The translations under genes were made by a program, and so were the position numbers. Positions 48,658 through 60,859 of a stretch of DNA of 64,000 nt are shown in pieces. Every line of letters begins with the position of its first letter. The stretch's first letter is position 1. The DNA is from Mactra quadrangularis. Taxonomy: Eukaryota; Mollusca; Bivalvia; Venerida; Mactridae. The notes beneath the pieces are model-generated. The model had not been told where the DNA came from, made no database searches, and was given only the letters and a program-made list of their open reading frames with translations. The stretch is taken from contig CM046301.1 in the NCBI GenBank assembly GCA_025267735.1, forward strand, positions 57,679,872 to 57,743,871. Direction: 5' to 3'.

Positions 48658-50757
48658 GATTATGCTCTATTGTAGGACATCAGGACAAACAGTTTAGACT
48701 TGACACGCAAACAAGAAAACTATTCCATTCTTCTGTAGTATGTGCTGTTTAATAATGTGGATTTTTAATAGATATAACTGTTGCAGAGACATTGTCCTTT
48801 TTTATTTTCAGAGGTTCTAATGTTGAATATTCCATCTTAATGGAATCAAAGTTGTCTTCATAATTTCAATTAATCATTTTTATTTATGTACTACTGAATG
48901 AAAGCATTATTTTCATAGCAATGTTAAGTTGATTTGCAATATTAATACAGTATATGATTGTTATAATGTTTTCACAGCTTTTTTAGTTAGCTTTTGTTGT
49001 TTTTTCCTAACTAAAACTTACGACGAACACAAAAAGATGGACATTACGTTTATAATGAAACAAGTGTATTTTATCATGTAGGTGATAGAAAAAGAAAGAC
49101 AGACGTTTTTAAACGAAATCATAATTTTTTTTGAGATTGTATCAAACAGTGTTAGTAAGCTGAAAACAGATTATGATCATTTTAATGTAAAATGTGAAAT
49201 CCATGACAAATACAAAGCTGTGTCTACTAATTGTGAATCAATACCAGGTGAAGATAGTGACACTAAACAAACTGAATATTAAAGGATGATTTGTCACCAT
49301 AATTAAAAGAAAATACAGAATTTTAAAGTAAGAAAAAATTACATCGATAAATGTGAAGTAAAATGTAAGTTCATAAAAGTAAAGGAAGTTTTCAATAAGG
49401 TACAGACAGAAAACATGATGCAGATAATGAATTAAGCAATTGAAAGAAAAACTGAAGAAATGTAATTGTGATAAATGTGAAATGGAAACTGATTAAAGTA
49501 AATTGAGATTTAGTTGATAGTACCAAAGGGAGTAAGTAAAATTTAAAAAAGAGTATGTTCAAAGAAACATAAAATGTAATATTCAAGGCAAATATTATGA
49601 AAGGTCTATTCAAAGTGATCATTGTGAAGACAAGACAGATGCTATAGATGCTTTCGAAAAGCAAAATGAAGATTTGCAAAATGATATCGACCAACTTGAC
49701 AAGCAGAATAAATCGTTTAGAGAAGAAAATGATAGATTGTGTGCAATTAATAAACACATAGAAAAACATAACGAAACAAGTGATAAGAATTTTATGAGTG
49801 GAATGGAAAGCAACAAGTTGCTAAAGAAATAGTTGAGTAGTTGTGAGAAAAAGATTAAATATTTGAAATCGCAAGTACAAATGACCAATGATAAACAAAT
49901 ATCAGAATGTCAAGACAACCAACTGGGTATGTAGAAAAAATGAGACAATTAACTGAAAAGAGATGGTCTGAGTTAACCACTCTTAAAAGAAAAATTGATA
50001 GAAAGTGAAGAACGGTTACATAGTTTAACAACACAACACAAGAAGGACAAAAATGATCTGTCTATAAGGCTGATTTGTCTGCAACATTGAAACAGAACTT
50101 GGAATTAAAAGACAACTTTGACAATGATAATGGTGAAGCAGAATGTAAGTTACATGAATTAAATAAAAATTTGGATAAAGCACAGAAAGAAAAACACGAT
50201 GTAGATGATGAATTAAAAGAATTGAAAGGAAAACTGGAGACATGTGACGGTGATAAGTGTAAAATTGAAGCTGATATGAGCAAATTGAATTAGGATTTGG
50301 TTAATAGTAACAATGAATGTGTTAGACTTCAGCAAAAGCTTAGCTTTTACTGAGCAAAAGATAAAATAGATCAGGAATTACTGCAAAAGAATGATATATT
50401 GAAGCAGGAGCTAGTTGATCTTGATCAGTGTATTATTAAGAAAGAAAAAGCCCTACAAGATCTTGATCAAATTCTGAATACACTAACCAAATGTCAAAAG
50501 AAAAGAGGGACACTGAAACAAACCTTAACTTGGTTTTCGAAAAATTGGATAAACGCGAAAAAGAATGTGAGGTATTGAAATCGGAAATGCGCCTGTTACA
50601 TGACAATTTTAATTTGTGTACAAACGAGAAAGATGCAACTGAATCACAACTGAAACAAGCAAACCAAGATTTAGAATCAACTAGAACAAAATTGAAACAA
50701 GTTAATCAATATTATGAAATGACTAATGCACAACACTTCAAAAAGATCTGTGTGTAA
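48658..50757 (+). pseudogene. Truncated paralogue of the coiled-coil gene family
   Basis: Exon 3 counterpart: 48658-48737 (80 bases, phase 2 in, phase 0 out). It is the same size and phase as the copy at 56031-56110 and shares QDxQxRLD and KLxH. The exon 4 counterpart starts at 49082 after a TAG acceptor (VIEKERQTFLNEII) and shares SNSVSKL, DLQND and Lys/Glu heptads with the 56.4 kb copy. The first stop in frame is at 49279. Further stops and shifts follow, with open coiled-coil segments at 50075-50292 and 50491-50757. Homology stops abruptly near 50757. No C-terminal alpha/beta domain exons follow, and exons 1-2 were not found. It is read as a dead, truncated duplicate. A short transcript from the first exons cannot be excluded. 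Confidence 0.75.
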
Positions 50758-50761
50758 ACTA

Positions 50762-51080
50762 CAAGAACTATTTTGCGTAACTTTACGTGCTTCGCCTCGC
50801 GTAGGTAGTAAAATCCCAAAAATCCAGGGAAGATCCCCACAAATCCTTCCGAGAGAATTCATTCATGAAAGGTCGAAGTGTACCGAATGTAATATTATGG
50901 CACACCTTACGCAAACATCTTAAAGCGTATACGTCATATTTTGCTCTTGGAAAGTAGCTGTTGCAGTTAGATTGCGGTCTCTTTTTATGTACTTTGATTT
51001 TCAATTTGCCCGGAGACCAACAACCGCCCCTTATCATACAGATCACTTCTGGGAACCAATAGTCACACGGATTGGTAATC
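50762..51080. other. Unrecognised sequence replacing the paralogue's 3' half
   Basis: Base composition changes at about 50760: GC-richer, with gcttcgcctcgcgtagg and gccccttatcatacagatca. This is where the pseudogene's homology ends, so it is a likely insertion or rearrangement junction. The ~100-codon minus-strand frame (51085-50783) has no recognised domain. Confidence 0.4.
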
Positions 51081-51339
51081 CGCAATGTAAAGAGACTTGA
51101 TTGAATAGAAGCGATATGTCATGCAAATAGTTTCAGTTCTTAAAGAGTGTTACATAAATGTATGATCAGGAAAACCAAGTTACCTTTTTATTACTGAAAA
51201 ACCTTAACAGTTAACATGACAAATTATATAATGCTTTTTTGAGTAAACTTTAGATTGTGCTTAACTGTTTTTTTTTGTTTGCCGTGACAATCACATTGCT
51301 GCATTTCGCAGCAATTTTTTACTTGTTCATTATACATGT

Positions 51340-51415
51340 ATAGCTGAGTTAGAGCTCTAGAGATATGATAAGAGGTTAAGATCTGAGAGGTCATTCGTTC
51401 CAACCTCACCATAGG
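51340..51415 (+). repeat. tRNA-like SINE head
   Basis: An A-box-like tagctgagttagagctc and a B-box-like cattcgttccaacctc at tRNA spacing. It is degenerate. Confidence 0.4.
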
Positions 51416-52193
51416 CACATATGATGTCTTGATTGAAAAATGTGTCTTTGATTGCTTTATTTCATTAAGATGTTGATGAGTATGTGCATAGAAAAAGTCT
51501 TGGCACTTTTGTTGCAAAGTAGAGTTAAAATTCCCCGGAAATTTTATATCTAACTAAATGATCATCATGGGTAATGGCTGTATGCTATCATGTAAGCATC
51601 TAAGCTACAATATAGATAGCAACTTTTTTTAACAAGACTGTTTTGTGTTGTTAAATTCTGAAAATATAATACAGCAATGATTTCTTGGTAAAGAATGACT
51701 TTATAGCTTATCAGATTTCTAGATGCAATTCATTTACTTTCTCTGTTTCTATTTTTATTAAGTTTGGCATATGTATGTATCAAAATCTTCACAAAAAGTA
51801 AATAGACCAACAATTGCTTTCAGCGATTCAAAGAATTGTATTCGCCAATTTTCCAATATCACAATAGCAAATGTGTCATTCCCTTTAATTCTGATTTGCA
51901 ATTTTGGTTATGTCTCTGTTAATTTGTTTATACTTACTTGCATTTCTTTTAACTAGTCCTTAAAACTAATAATTGAGATGATGCAGTTCAATTATTTGGC
52001 CAACTGCACGGTTGTTACAAATGCAAGACATTCCATGATTAGAAAATGAGATTGCTTATGTGACAACCGAGTAAAAGAAAAGTGAAGTAAGAAATAATTG
52101 AAATAGGCAATTACTTTTGTGAGGGGTGGTTGATACAATCACAACCAAGCAAAATGCAATGTTTTAATTGATTAAACCGTTGAATCTCTCAAA

Positions 52194-52485
52194 CCGGGTC
52201 GATAGCGCAGTTGGTAGCGCGCCGGGATTTGGATACTCGTGCCGGAGGGGGTGCAGGTTCGAATCCAATCTGGGGAGGTTATACCCTTCCATGAAAATTT
52301 GACAATAATGTCGATAATATGGAGAAGTTTCCGGCCTTGTGGAAAGGTAGGTGAGTACTGGTTTTAGACAATGGTCCAGGAAAGCTAGGTTAGGTGCGCT
52401 GGACGCCGTAAAATGACTTACAATTGTGTTGACACGGAGTTAACTCCAATAAAATAAACAAATAAAATAAATAAATAAATAGAAT
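52194..52485 (+). mobile_element. Complete tRNA-derived SINE (family 1)
   Basis: The head has A-box tagcgcagttggtagcgcg and B-box ggttcgaatcc. The body contains aatttgacaataatgtcgat and gtgagtactggttttagaca. The tail is taactccaataaaataaaca followed by aaataaat repeats. It is the best-preserved member; the copies at 16.97 and 59.66 kb are inverted relatives. Confidence 0.85.
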
Positions 52486-52676
52486 CTCTCATGAATGCCA
52501 AAACAGACAGGAAACCATTTTAGCTCACATTTCATTCACTTTATAACTAACGAAAATTTGTATATAAAGACATAAACTTATAAATACAAACAGGTATAGA
52601 ATGGTTTCTCCTTAACTGAGGATGAGTAGAAAACATTTGGCACATTTTCTACAGAAACAATACTACAAGAACTTAA

Positions 52677-52819
52677 GGTGGGTCGGTAATTTACTTGGAA
52701 ATTATGTTCACCGATTATGATAAAAGTTGGAAGGCAGATACCTTCATGCTTCTTGTTTGTTTTATCGTAACCTTAGTGACGCTGTCGTTTTATTTCTCCG
52801 AGTAAGGTACCGAACCACC
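52677..52819. mobile_element. 143-bp MITE flanked by TTAA
   Basis: The ends ggtgggtcggta and taccgaaccacc are inverted. Each is flanked by ttaa (52673-52676 and 52820-52823), the target site used by piggyBac-type elements. No coding capacity. Confidence 0.65.
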
Positions 52820-52895
52820 TTAAACACAAAACCTTTAGAAGATAACAAATTTTAACCAAAATTGCAGCTATTACCCCTAATCATTTTACTACTAG

Positions 52896-52918
52896 TATAT
52901 ATATATATATATATATAT
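52896..52918 (+). repeat. (TA)n microsatellite
   Basis: An uninterrupted TA run of about 11.5 units. Confidence 0.95.
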
Positions 52919-53411
52919 GAGTTGATGTATAATTTAATATTACACTATTGGACTATGGAAGATACGTAAATTAAAGACACCATTGGTGAATGATTCATCC
53001 CTTCATGAATTGAACAATTACAAGAATAATTCTTGTGCAAGGAAATTGGTCTTGACCCGTGTGGGTTTAAACCAAAAGTCCGTCTATCCATTAGTATCTT
53101 TATTTTAACTGGATCTTTGCTATAGCCTTTGAAAGTGTAGGCCACCAATCTGAAAATAAATTTGAGCAATGTCAGGTCTGACCTAAATGTTGAACTGACA
53201 TACCTCATTAAATATTTAGTTTATATGAGTTTAGAGCATATTAAGATAAAAGTTTTTGCAAAACAGATGATTATACTGCAATATATGGGGTTTTTTTGCT
53301 TTATTATTTTACAAATAATCTAAAGAATTGCATCAAGAGTGATAACAAACCATGATTCAACATAGAGATTTGTACAATTGATTACAAGTATACATTGAAA
53401 ATGTGTTATTT

Positions 53412-54010
53412 TGGAGGCTATTTTGAATTTCTGGTCATACTAGGTTGTTTAAATTAGTTTTGACTTCATATTTGAACAACTTACCTTATCAATTGATTGA
53501 CATAATGTTAGCATGAATCAACACATTGAATGCCCAGGATAATTAATTACCCGAATATGCTAAACAAACTGGGTTAAATTTGACAGCCATTTTGAATTTC
53601 TCGCCATTTTGGTTTCTTAAATTAACTTCCTGTTTGAATTCATCACCTTCTGGACATATTGCATGTATGATTCATCATATTGAATGTCCAGGATAAATAA
53701 TTACCCTAAAATGCTCAAAATGGGCTATATTTGGCAGCTATAATGTATTTTGAATTTCTCACCATAGTGATTTCTTAAATTAATTTTGTTGACTTCATAT
53801 TTAAAATCAGCACCTTACGAAACCTATAGCTAGACATATTGCAGACATGATTCAACATATTAAATGTCCAGGATAAATAAACTCCCGAATATGCTCGTAC
53901 TATGGTTATTTTGGCGGCCATTTTGAATTTCTCACCATAGTGGTTTGATAAATTTTGTTTTTTGCTTTGAACTCAGCTCCTTTAAAACCTACAAAATGAC
54001 ATATTTCAGA
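53412..54010 (+). repeat. Tandem ~165-bp repeats, about four units
   Basis: Units share ggcggccattttgaatttct, a taaattagttttgacttcat-type block and atgtccaggataaataatta. They start near 53412, 53580, 53737 and 53911. Non-coding. Confidence 0.7.
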
Positions 54011-54202
54011 CTAATACCATACAACTCAATGCAATTTTATGTAAAAGAATGGTAATTTATGTGAAAAATGGGCGTGGCCAATCTTCAGAGGGTATGTACA
54101 GGGGGGTTAATAGGGTCAGAAATTAAAAAGATATGCTTTTCCTTACTTATCAGTACGTGTTGCATGTTTTAAACAGGGTCTCATAAAAAGTCAAATTAAC
54201 AA

Positions 54203-54215
54203 CCCCCCCCCCCCC
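54203..54215 (+). repeat. Poly-C run (13)
   Basis: A homopolymer of 13 C within unremarkable intergenic DNA. Confidence 0.9.
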
Positions 54216-55006
54216 TAGTAGAAGTGCAGTGCATAGAAACAGTCACTGTTTTGAGTTATTGCCCCTTATAATTTGTATACTTTAAACTTTTCCTGGACAT
54301 AACTCTTAATCAGAAAGGCGTATTGATGTAAAACTTTGTAGGTAGATTGATATCATCAATAAGAAGCATAGTTAATAAAAGCTATCTCGTGTATGTTATG
54401 GTCTGAGGTCAAGGTCATGCTGCTGCTCTTAAATTAGTCAGAGAACACCAGTAGGGGTCTTCTGTATTGCCTGCAGTACAAACTGACCCTTTTTATCATT
54501 TAATATTCAATTGTGAGTTTATATTATAGTTCTCAATCCAAGTGTTTTTCTCAAATACCTATTTAAGTGAGTAAAACAGGAAACTTTTACCTTTCTATTA
54601 TCAATTCCTGTGCAAATTTTGTTACCAGGATTCAACCTTAAAGCAGCGAAAAGGATATCTGTGAAAAGGGGGCAAGTTGTTACCTTTCAGATAACCAGAT
54701 AACTACTTGGAATTCGATTTGCTCCACAAATTGTAGGGACTGTAGCTATGGTTATAACAATATCATATGTGTGTTTTAAAAGAGCTAATAACGATTAAGC
54801 CAGGTTTAAATTGGTTATGTCAATGACTTTTGCTCTAGCAAATATGTCTTACAAGTATGTAAAAGCAAAATTTATAAGACTCCTGCAGAACGTAAGATAA
54901 TAAATGTTTGTTATTGGTGTGGTTTTAAATTTATAGGACTAGTGTAAATATTGATTCGCAAGGTTTTGAAGGCATTCATTAGGTATTGGTTTAAGCCTGG
55001 AATATA

Positions 55007-55331
55007 CACTGCCCTGTAAAAAGTACCTTCACAAATTCAAAATACCTATTGTACTAAATGGAGTTTCAAAAAGTTGTAAAAGCAGTTTTTTGTTAAATGA
55101 TTTTATTTATTTTGCTTTTTGGAACAAGTACATTTTTCTAAAATATTTGTTCTTAACCCTAATATTGGTTTATTGGCTAAAAAAACTAGTTGAAACATAG
55201 CAAGAGAACTTTCATATCTACCGCATGAATAATGGATAGTATAAAAACTGTGCAATAATGCTTCAAACTTGAACTAGTAATTAGTTGCAGTTTAAACAAC
55301 TGTACCTAGCAAGAACTTTTGGAGGGCAGTG
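55007..55331. mobile_element. 325-bp MITE flanked by TA
   Basis: The left cactgccct and right agggcagtg ends are inverted, and homology extends a further ~15 bases inward (aaaaagtacct against agaactttt). TA lies on both sides, consistent with a Tc1/mariner-type MITE. It ends ~50 bases before the exon at 55383. Confidence 0.7.
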
Positions 55332-55625
55332 TATGTTCCAGTTAATTTAAAATCAAATTGATTTTTAATTTGACAATTTCAGGTACAGAAGAAATCAGTA
55401 GAAAATCAAACTGTCCGATCCTTGAGATGTGTTGATATTTTAGAACCTGCCTTGCCACACATACTTTCATGTGATGAAAATCGCAAGGGTATTGTTGCTA
55501 CATTAAAAAATACAAGTTTAACATAATTGATAATTATTTCACTGTTATTTCTAAAATAACCTGGTTCGATTTCAGGATGGGGCACTCCTTCCTTGAGCTT
55601 TGTCATGAAATTATTCCTACGCTCT

Positions 55626-55785
55626 TTCTCTCTCCTACCAATAATTCTGAAGTATGTAGGGCAGTTGTTAGTTGGTTCACATCTAAATCCAGAGATTTAA
55701 CATGTACAGGGACAGTGAGTAGGTTGATTAGCCACTATTAAATAAATTATATGTTGCTACGGCGTTTAACTCAATAAAAAACAAG
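55626..55785 (+). repeat. SINE tail fragment (family 2)
   Basis: gtagggcagttgttagttgg, ctaaatccagagattta and gttgctacggcgttta match the family 2 SINE body in plus orientation. The tRNA-like head is missing. It lies in the intron between exons 2 and 3 of the paralogue. Confidence 0.55.
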
Positions 55786-58675
55786 CTAACTAGAATTACA
55801 TGTGATTATACTGCCAATTTTATAATAAATCGAATAATACAAACCCTGATTTCCATAACGTAATGTCCCAAGATGTACAATATTGTAGAAATCAAATGCA
55901 TTGCTAACCTGATAGTATTCTCTTATTTAAGATGTAAGTTTTTACATAAAAAATGTAATTTTCATGGATTATAGTACGCAATTAACATATCTCTCGACTG
56001 CTTTAAACATGTCTTTGACTTTGCCTTTAGCTTCATGCTTTATTTTAGAGAATCAAGACAACCAGTGTAGGCTTGACAAGCACAATAGAAAACTACTCCA
56101 CATCTCTTTGGTATGTGCTGTTTAATGATTTGATTTTAATAATTATAACTGTTGTATAAAAAAAGTATTTTTATTGTCAAATGGATGCATGTTATATTCA
56201 GAAATCAAATGTTTTTATATTTTTGGAACCATAGATGTTTTAATAATTTCAGTATTTATGTTTGTATTCTAATGCATTAAAGCAACATTTTCACTGCAAC
56301 GTTAAATTAATTTTACAATTTCAATGCAATTCACAATACTTTTTATAATAAATACAGTGCATATTTTTAGTTATCATTTGTTTTTGTATACCTGAACTCC
56401 AAAAAGGTCCATATTACATTTACATAGGTCATAGTAAAAGAAGAAAAACAGTCATTTTTAGAAGAAATAATTAAATTTGTTGAGCTTGTATCAAACAATG
56501 TAAGTAAGCTGCTAAAAGATCATAATCACAACAATGTTAAATGTGACATCCTAGACAAATACGAGACAGAGTCTATTAATTAGGAATTAATGCAGAGTGA
56601 GGATAGGAAAGACAAGACGAATGCTGAAGGCGCTTTGAAAAAAATAATTGATGATTTGCAAAATACTATTGACCAACGTAACGATGAGATTAAATTGCTT
56701 AAAAAAGAAAATGATAAATTGCGTAATGCCAATGAAACCTTTAAATAAGTAGAAGAAAAATATTTTGAGGGAAAACAATACGAGAGAACATAAGAAAAAC
56801 TGCAGAAAGTGTTGGTCGATCGTAAGAGGGAGATCGAATCATTAAAATCACAAATAAAGGATACCAATAATAAACAAATGTCAGAAACCAAGAGCAGCTA
56901 GCTCGTAAGACAGATGAATATGAAGAAGTAAGAAAACAGCTGACACAATGTGAAGATGATATGCGAGGACTTAAAACTCAATTAAATGAAAATGAAGGAA
57001 TTGTACAAAATTTAATGACACAACTAGAGAAAGACAGAATAGAAATTGACAATTTAAAGGCTGTCCTGTCTGCAAAATTAAAAGAGCACCAGAAAGAAAA
57101 AGACAAACTTTACGATGAAAAACGTGCAGTAGAATGTAAATTTTATGAATTAGAGAAAGCTTTGGACAAACGACAGAAAGAAAAATATGATGTGGATAGT
57201 GAATTAAAAACAATGAAAGGAAACCAGGAGAAATGTGACAATGATAAATGTAGAATAGAAAAAGAGTTACGTGAATTGAAAAAAGAGTTGTGTGCAAAGG
57301 ACTGTAAATTTGACAAACTAAACGAAACGTTAAATATAACAAACGAACAACTAAGCAAAGCAAATGAGAGTAAAAAAAAACATGCATCAGGAAATATTGA
57401 GAAAAAATGATATTTTGAAGCAAAAGCTCACCAAATGTCAAAACGAAAAGAAGAAAACTGAATCAAACCTTGAAATGGCTTTTGAAAAATTGGATAAACG
57501 TAATCAAGATTGTTGGGTTCTGGAATCGAAATTGCGCCGTTCCTATGAAGATTATGATTTATGTGAGAGAGAAAAATATCAAGCATATCAAAACATAAAA
57601 TCAACTGAAATGAAATTTGAAATAGCTTATCAAAATTATAAAAAAACTGAAGCACAGTACGTATCACTTAAAAAAGAACATCAAACAATGGAATTGGATT
57701 ATAGAGATAAAGTACAACGCCTTGAAAGTAAAGTTAGAACCTATGAAAACAATGAAATGAAATTGAAAAAGGATCTTCAGACGTGTCACTCTGAGAAGAA
57801 AAAACTTTCAGATGAAATTATGGAATGTCGCTCTTCATATGATGAGCTTTCTGATAAACTCAATGATATGAACTCCATGAGAATAATTAAAGGTAAGTAT
57901 AACAATTGCTAAGTTGTTATTTCATCGAAACATTGCGAATTATAAAGCTAGTAAAGTGTAAAGTCAATAAAAATAACAAAAAGTCATGACCATCCATCAT
58001 TAAAAAAAGTTACCCCAATTCAGTTATCGGTGGTAAATAATGACACTACATTGTGTGCTTTGAATACATCTTACATGTTAACGTAAATGAATATTGTCAA
58101 AATATGTGTTGAATGGTTATGTTGAAAAGTCAAAGCATTCTACATAGATACCAGAAGAGAGGTATAAGAGGTACAAATGGTCATGAATTCAAGTCAATAA
58201 TTATCACTGATGCTCGTTTCGTTTTGTATGTCATACTAACTTTTAAATAATGGTGATATCAAAATAGTCAAAGACTTGTCTAGACCAAGGTAATTACTTA
58301 TTTCATTAATTTGAACGCCCTTTTATGTTTCAGTGAAGCTTTTTGCAACCCGAAGACCAAACACTTTAGCTAATTTTGAAGACGCTGTAATTGCCATGTT
58401 AAAGAGTAGAATTGACGATGATAAGAAAGAATTGGTTTTTGAAAAAATTGATAATCCCGATGTTGTCAATACAGACACAGATCCTAATATTGTTTTGTGT
58501 TTTTGTGGTTCAAATATTAGAACAGACGCAAAAAATGCTGTAAAAGGATTAACATGTAAATATATTTATGTATCTTACTGAGCCAAGAAGGGTTTTGTAT
58601 TAATAATCATCTATGACCAGGTCCAAAAAAATGGTGTTGAAAGTAACATTCTATATAGCAAACGACATATATGAA

Positions 58676-58930
58676 ATATAGTGTTTTGTCCATACTGTTA
58701 AAGTTTGAATTATTTCATGGTGATTTAGTACAACCTATCACAATAAACAAGTGTTAGACAAAGAACACATAGTCACCGTGAAATTATTTATGTTTTGACA
58801 GTTGAGAAAAATATAACTATGCATTATGTTCATGAGATAAACAAATAAACGTGTTAATGTATCGTAAATGTTGAATACACTTAAAAACAAATTTATATAA
58901 GACATGACAAAGCTCGACAGGTTTTCTGTG
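58676..58930. repeat. Counterpart of the tract at 7.9-8.2 kb
   Basis: ttaaagtttgaattatttca, agacaaagaacac and ttttgacagttgagaaaaat match the segment downstream of the intact gene in the same orientation. Confidence 0.5.
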
Positions 58931-59099
58931 ACCTACTTTGTTAATAGCATTACAAATGTACTATCTTAAAATTTTGGGGACTGTTTATTATTGCATACAG
59001 ATAACCGTTGATGTACACATGAGTATGATTAAACTAAGAATCGTGCAATGAAATGCGTTTTGCAAATAGTGAACATATAGATGTAGAATCATGACAATA

Positions 59100-59640
59100 T
59101 TTATCTTTGTATTGTTCAATCACACTTCCCATCTCACCAAAATGCCTCAAACGTAGGGATTGTATAGAAAATGACCTACTAAATGTAACTTAGTTTTTCA
59201 CCCAAGATGACATATGCTCGAATTCATTCTAGCAACTACTTAGACATGCATCCTGGCCATGTTTGAATATAATTGAGTTAATAAATGTGACCGCTTAAAT
59301 GTTTATAATTTGTTTCCATCTAATTTTTTTTCCCCAGAAGACCCAAATTCGAACTTAACTTAGAAACAATCTAAACTACATTTCAGAACCATTTCTATGA
59401 CATTTGGATCAAAACAGTAGCCACTGTTACCAAAAAGTCTATTTTTAGCTCTTGTGACCTAAAGATCATCCAAGATGACCCATGTTCGAACTCGTCCGAG
59501 CAAATACCTAGACAAGCATCCTCACTAGGGTTAAAGATAATTGAAGCAATGATATGACCCCTGGAGTGTTCACAAACAAAAAAGGACATACAACGGACCA
59601 CAGACGACGGCCGATGGACATTCAAATACCCTAAAAAATC
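59100..59640 (-). repeat. Mollusc dispersed-repeat fragments
   Basis: Two diverged blocks repeat the theme agatgacccatgttcgaact, tagacaagcatcc and ttgaatataattga. They end in ggaccacagacgacggccga, the GC-rich microsatellite-like end common in bivalve non-autonomous repeats. It lies in the intron before the last exon of the paralogue. Confidence 0.5.
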
Positions 59641-59657
59641 ACCATGATCTAGTTCTT

Positions 59658-59948
59658 CATTTACTTATTTACTAGATTTAACGCCGTGTCAACACAATTT
59701 AGGTCAATTTATCGCGTCATGCGTACCTAACATAGCTTTCCTGGACCATTGTCTTTAACCAGTACTCATCTACCCTTCTACAAGACCGGAAACTTCTCCA
59801 TGTTATCTAATCAATGGAGGAAAATCGACATTATTGTCAAACTTTTCATGGAAGGGTATAACCTCTCCGCGCGGGAATCGAACCCGCACCCCTCGGGCAC
59901 GAGATTCAAAGTCCCGGCGCGCTACCAAATGCGCTATCGACATGGTAT
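59658..59948 (-). mobile_element. Complete tRNA-derived SINE (family 1)
   Basis: Reverse orientation of the 52.2 kb element: tagatttaacgccgtgtcaa at the tail side, aatcgacattattgtcaaac in the body, inverse B-box gggaatcgaacccgc, and inverse A-box ctaccaaatgcgctatcgac. It sits in the intron before the last exon of the paralogue. Confidence 0.85.
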
Positions 59949-60490
59949 ATGATCTAGTTTAGATGTGCTTAAAACAAGTGAATAGTACACAATGGAAATG
60001 CAAATACGTAATACACAAACGAACGGCAACCATATTGAAAAAAATAAATACATATTTACTTTGTATTCACCTTTTATTTACAGTGTCTCCAAAGATGGCT
60101 TTAGTGTTGATACATTACAAAGATGTCTATGCATTGCCACTTCAGTTGAGTGAACGTGTGATTACTGAACCTGAGTATAAGAAGCTTCATTTTATAACAG
60201 ATATGGCGTTTCTTAGAGATAAAGGAATTTACCCATGTGAAATAAACAACAATAGTGTTGTTAAGCTTGTTAACTTTATCAAAACAGAGGGTAAAGAATA
60301 TAAGAAGTATTAGGGTTGGGGGTTGGTGTGTCGGAATGTTGTTGACAAAATTGTGCTTTATATTTACTTATATTTTGATTGTCCTTTTAATACAATCTAG
60401 TGATACTGTATAACATATTAGGTTTTCTAGTACTGTGTAAGCTTACAGTTTGTGAGAATAGGGTGTGAATACTTTAGAATGAATACTCTA

Positions 60491-60858
60491 CAGTCCCCAC
60501 CAAAAGTGTGGAGACATTTTCACTTTGTAGGTCTATTGAATAGCTGTTATCTGGAATTTGATTACTGTTTACTTTTAAATGCTTTTCAGTTTTAAATTTA
60601 TTTTTTGGTTATCAATATAAATATGATTGAGACCTCAAAATAAGCATAAAAGCTTTGTTATGGAAAATAATTACCATTGATATGTTTTAGGGGGTTCAGA
60701 TGCTGAATCTTATAAATATGTTGCATTCATGAAATTTGTTTTCATTTTATTACAAACCATACTTAAAAACATTAAAAGTAATGATTCTACAAAAATAATC
60801 ATCAAACTTCTAGAATTGTAGTAAATTTGTTTTGTCTCCAAACTTTTGGTGGGTTCTG
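60491..60858. mobile_element. 368-bp Tc1/mariner-type MITE
   Basis: The left end cagtccccaccaaaagtgtg..gagaca is inverted at the right as tgtctccaaacttttggtgg..ctg. TA flanks both sides (60489-60490 and 60859-60860). Non-coding interior. Confidence 0.8.
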
Positions 60859-60859
60859 T

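Larger units (their letters stand above)
55383..60313 (+). pseudogene. Second paralogue of the coiled-coil/alpha-beta gene, with broken coiled-coil exon
   Basis: Exons 2-6 are recognisable with GT..AG borders and the same phases as the intact gene: 55383-55488, 56031-56110, 56428-57892, 58334-58555 and 60084-60313. Exon 2 aligns with the intact gene (VDILEPALPHIL against IDFMNATTEHIL). The coiled-coil exon has in-frame stops at about 56581, 56746 and 56791, a shift near 56880 and another at the A-run near 57367. Its total length still preserves phase. Exons 5 and 6 are fully open and encode a domain homologous to the intact protein's C-terminus: PNIVLCFCGSNIRTD, then MALVLIHYKDVYALP. No exon 1 was found. 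Most likely it is a recent pseudogene. A shorter product starting inside exon 4 (open from 57364 through exons 5-6) or sequence error in A-runs are alternatives, but the stops are substitutions. Confidence 0.75.

Noticed and set aside
49392..49888. Long minus-strand hydrophobic frames suggestive of membrane proteins, also at 50025-50283, 56580-56891 and 56971-57441
   Set aside because: They lie exactly antisense to the Lys/Glu-rich coiled-coil exons, and the Phe/Leu/Ser-rich translation is the expected mirror of AAA/GAA-rich coding sequence. No independent start, splice or homology supports them.
52197..52270. tRNA genes (here and at 411, 22411, 48205 and 59880)
   Set aside because: A and B boxes are good but stems do not pair well and SINE bodies follow. 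These are tRNA-derived SINE heads.
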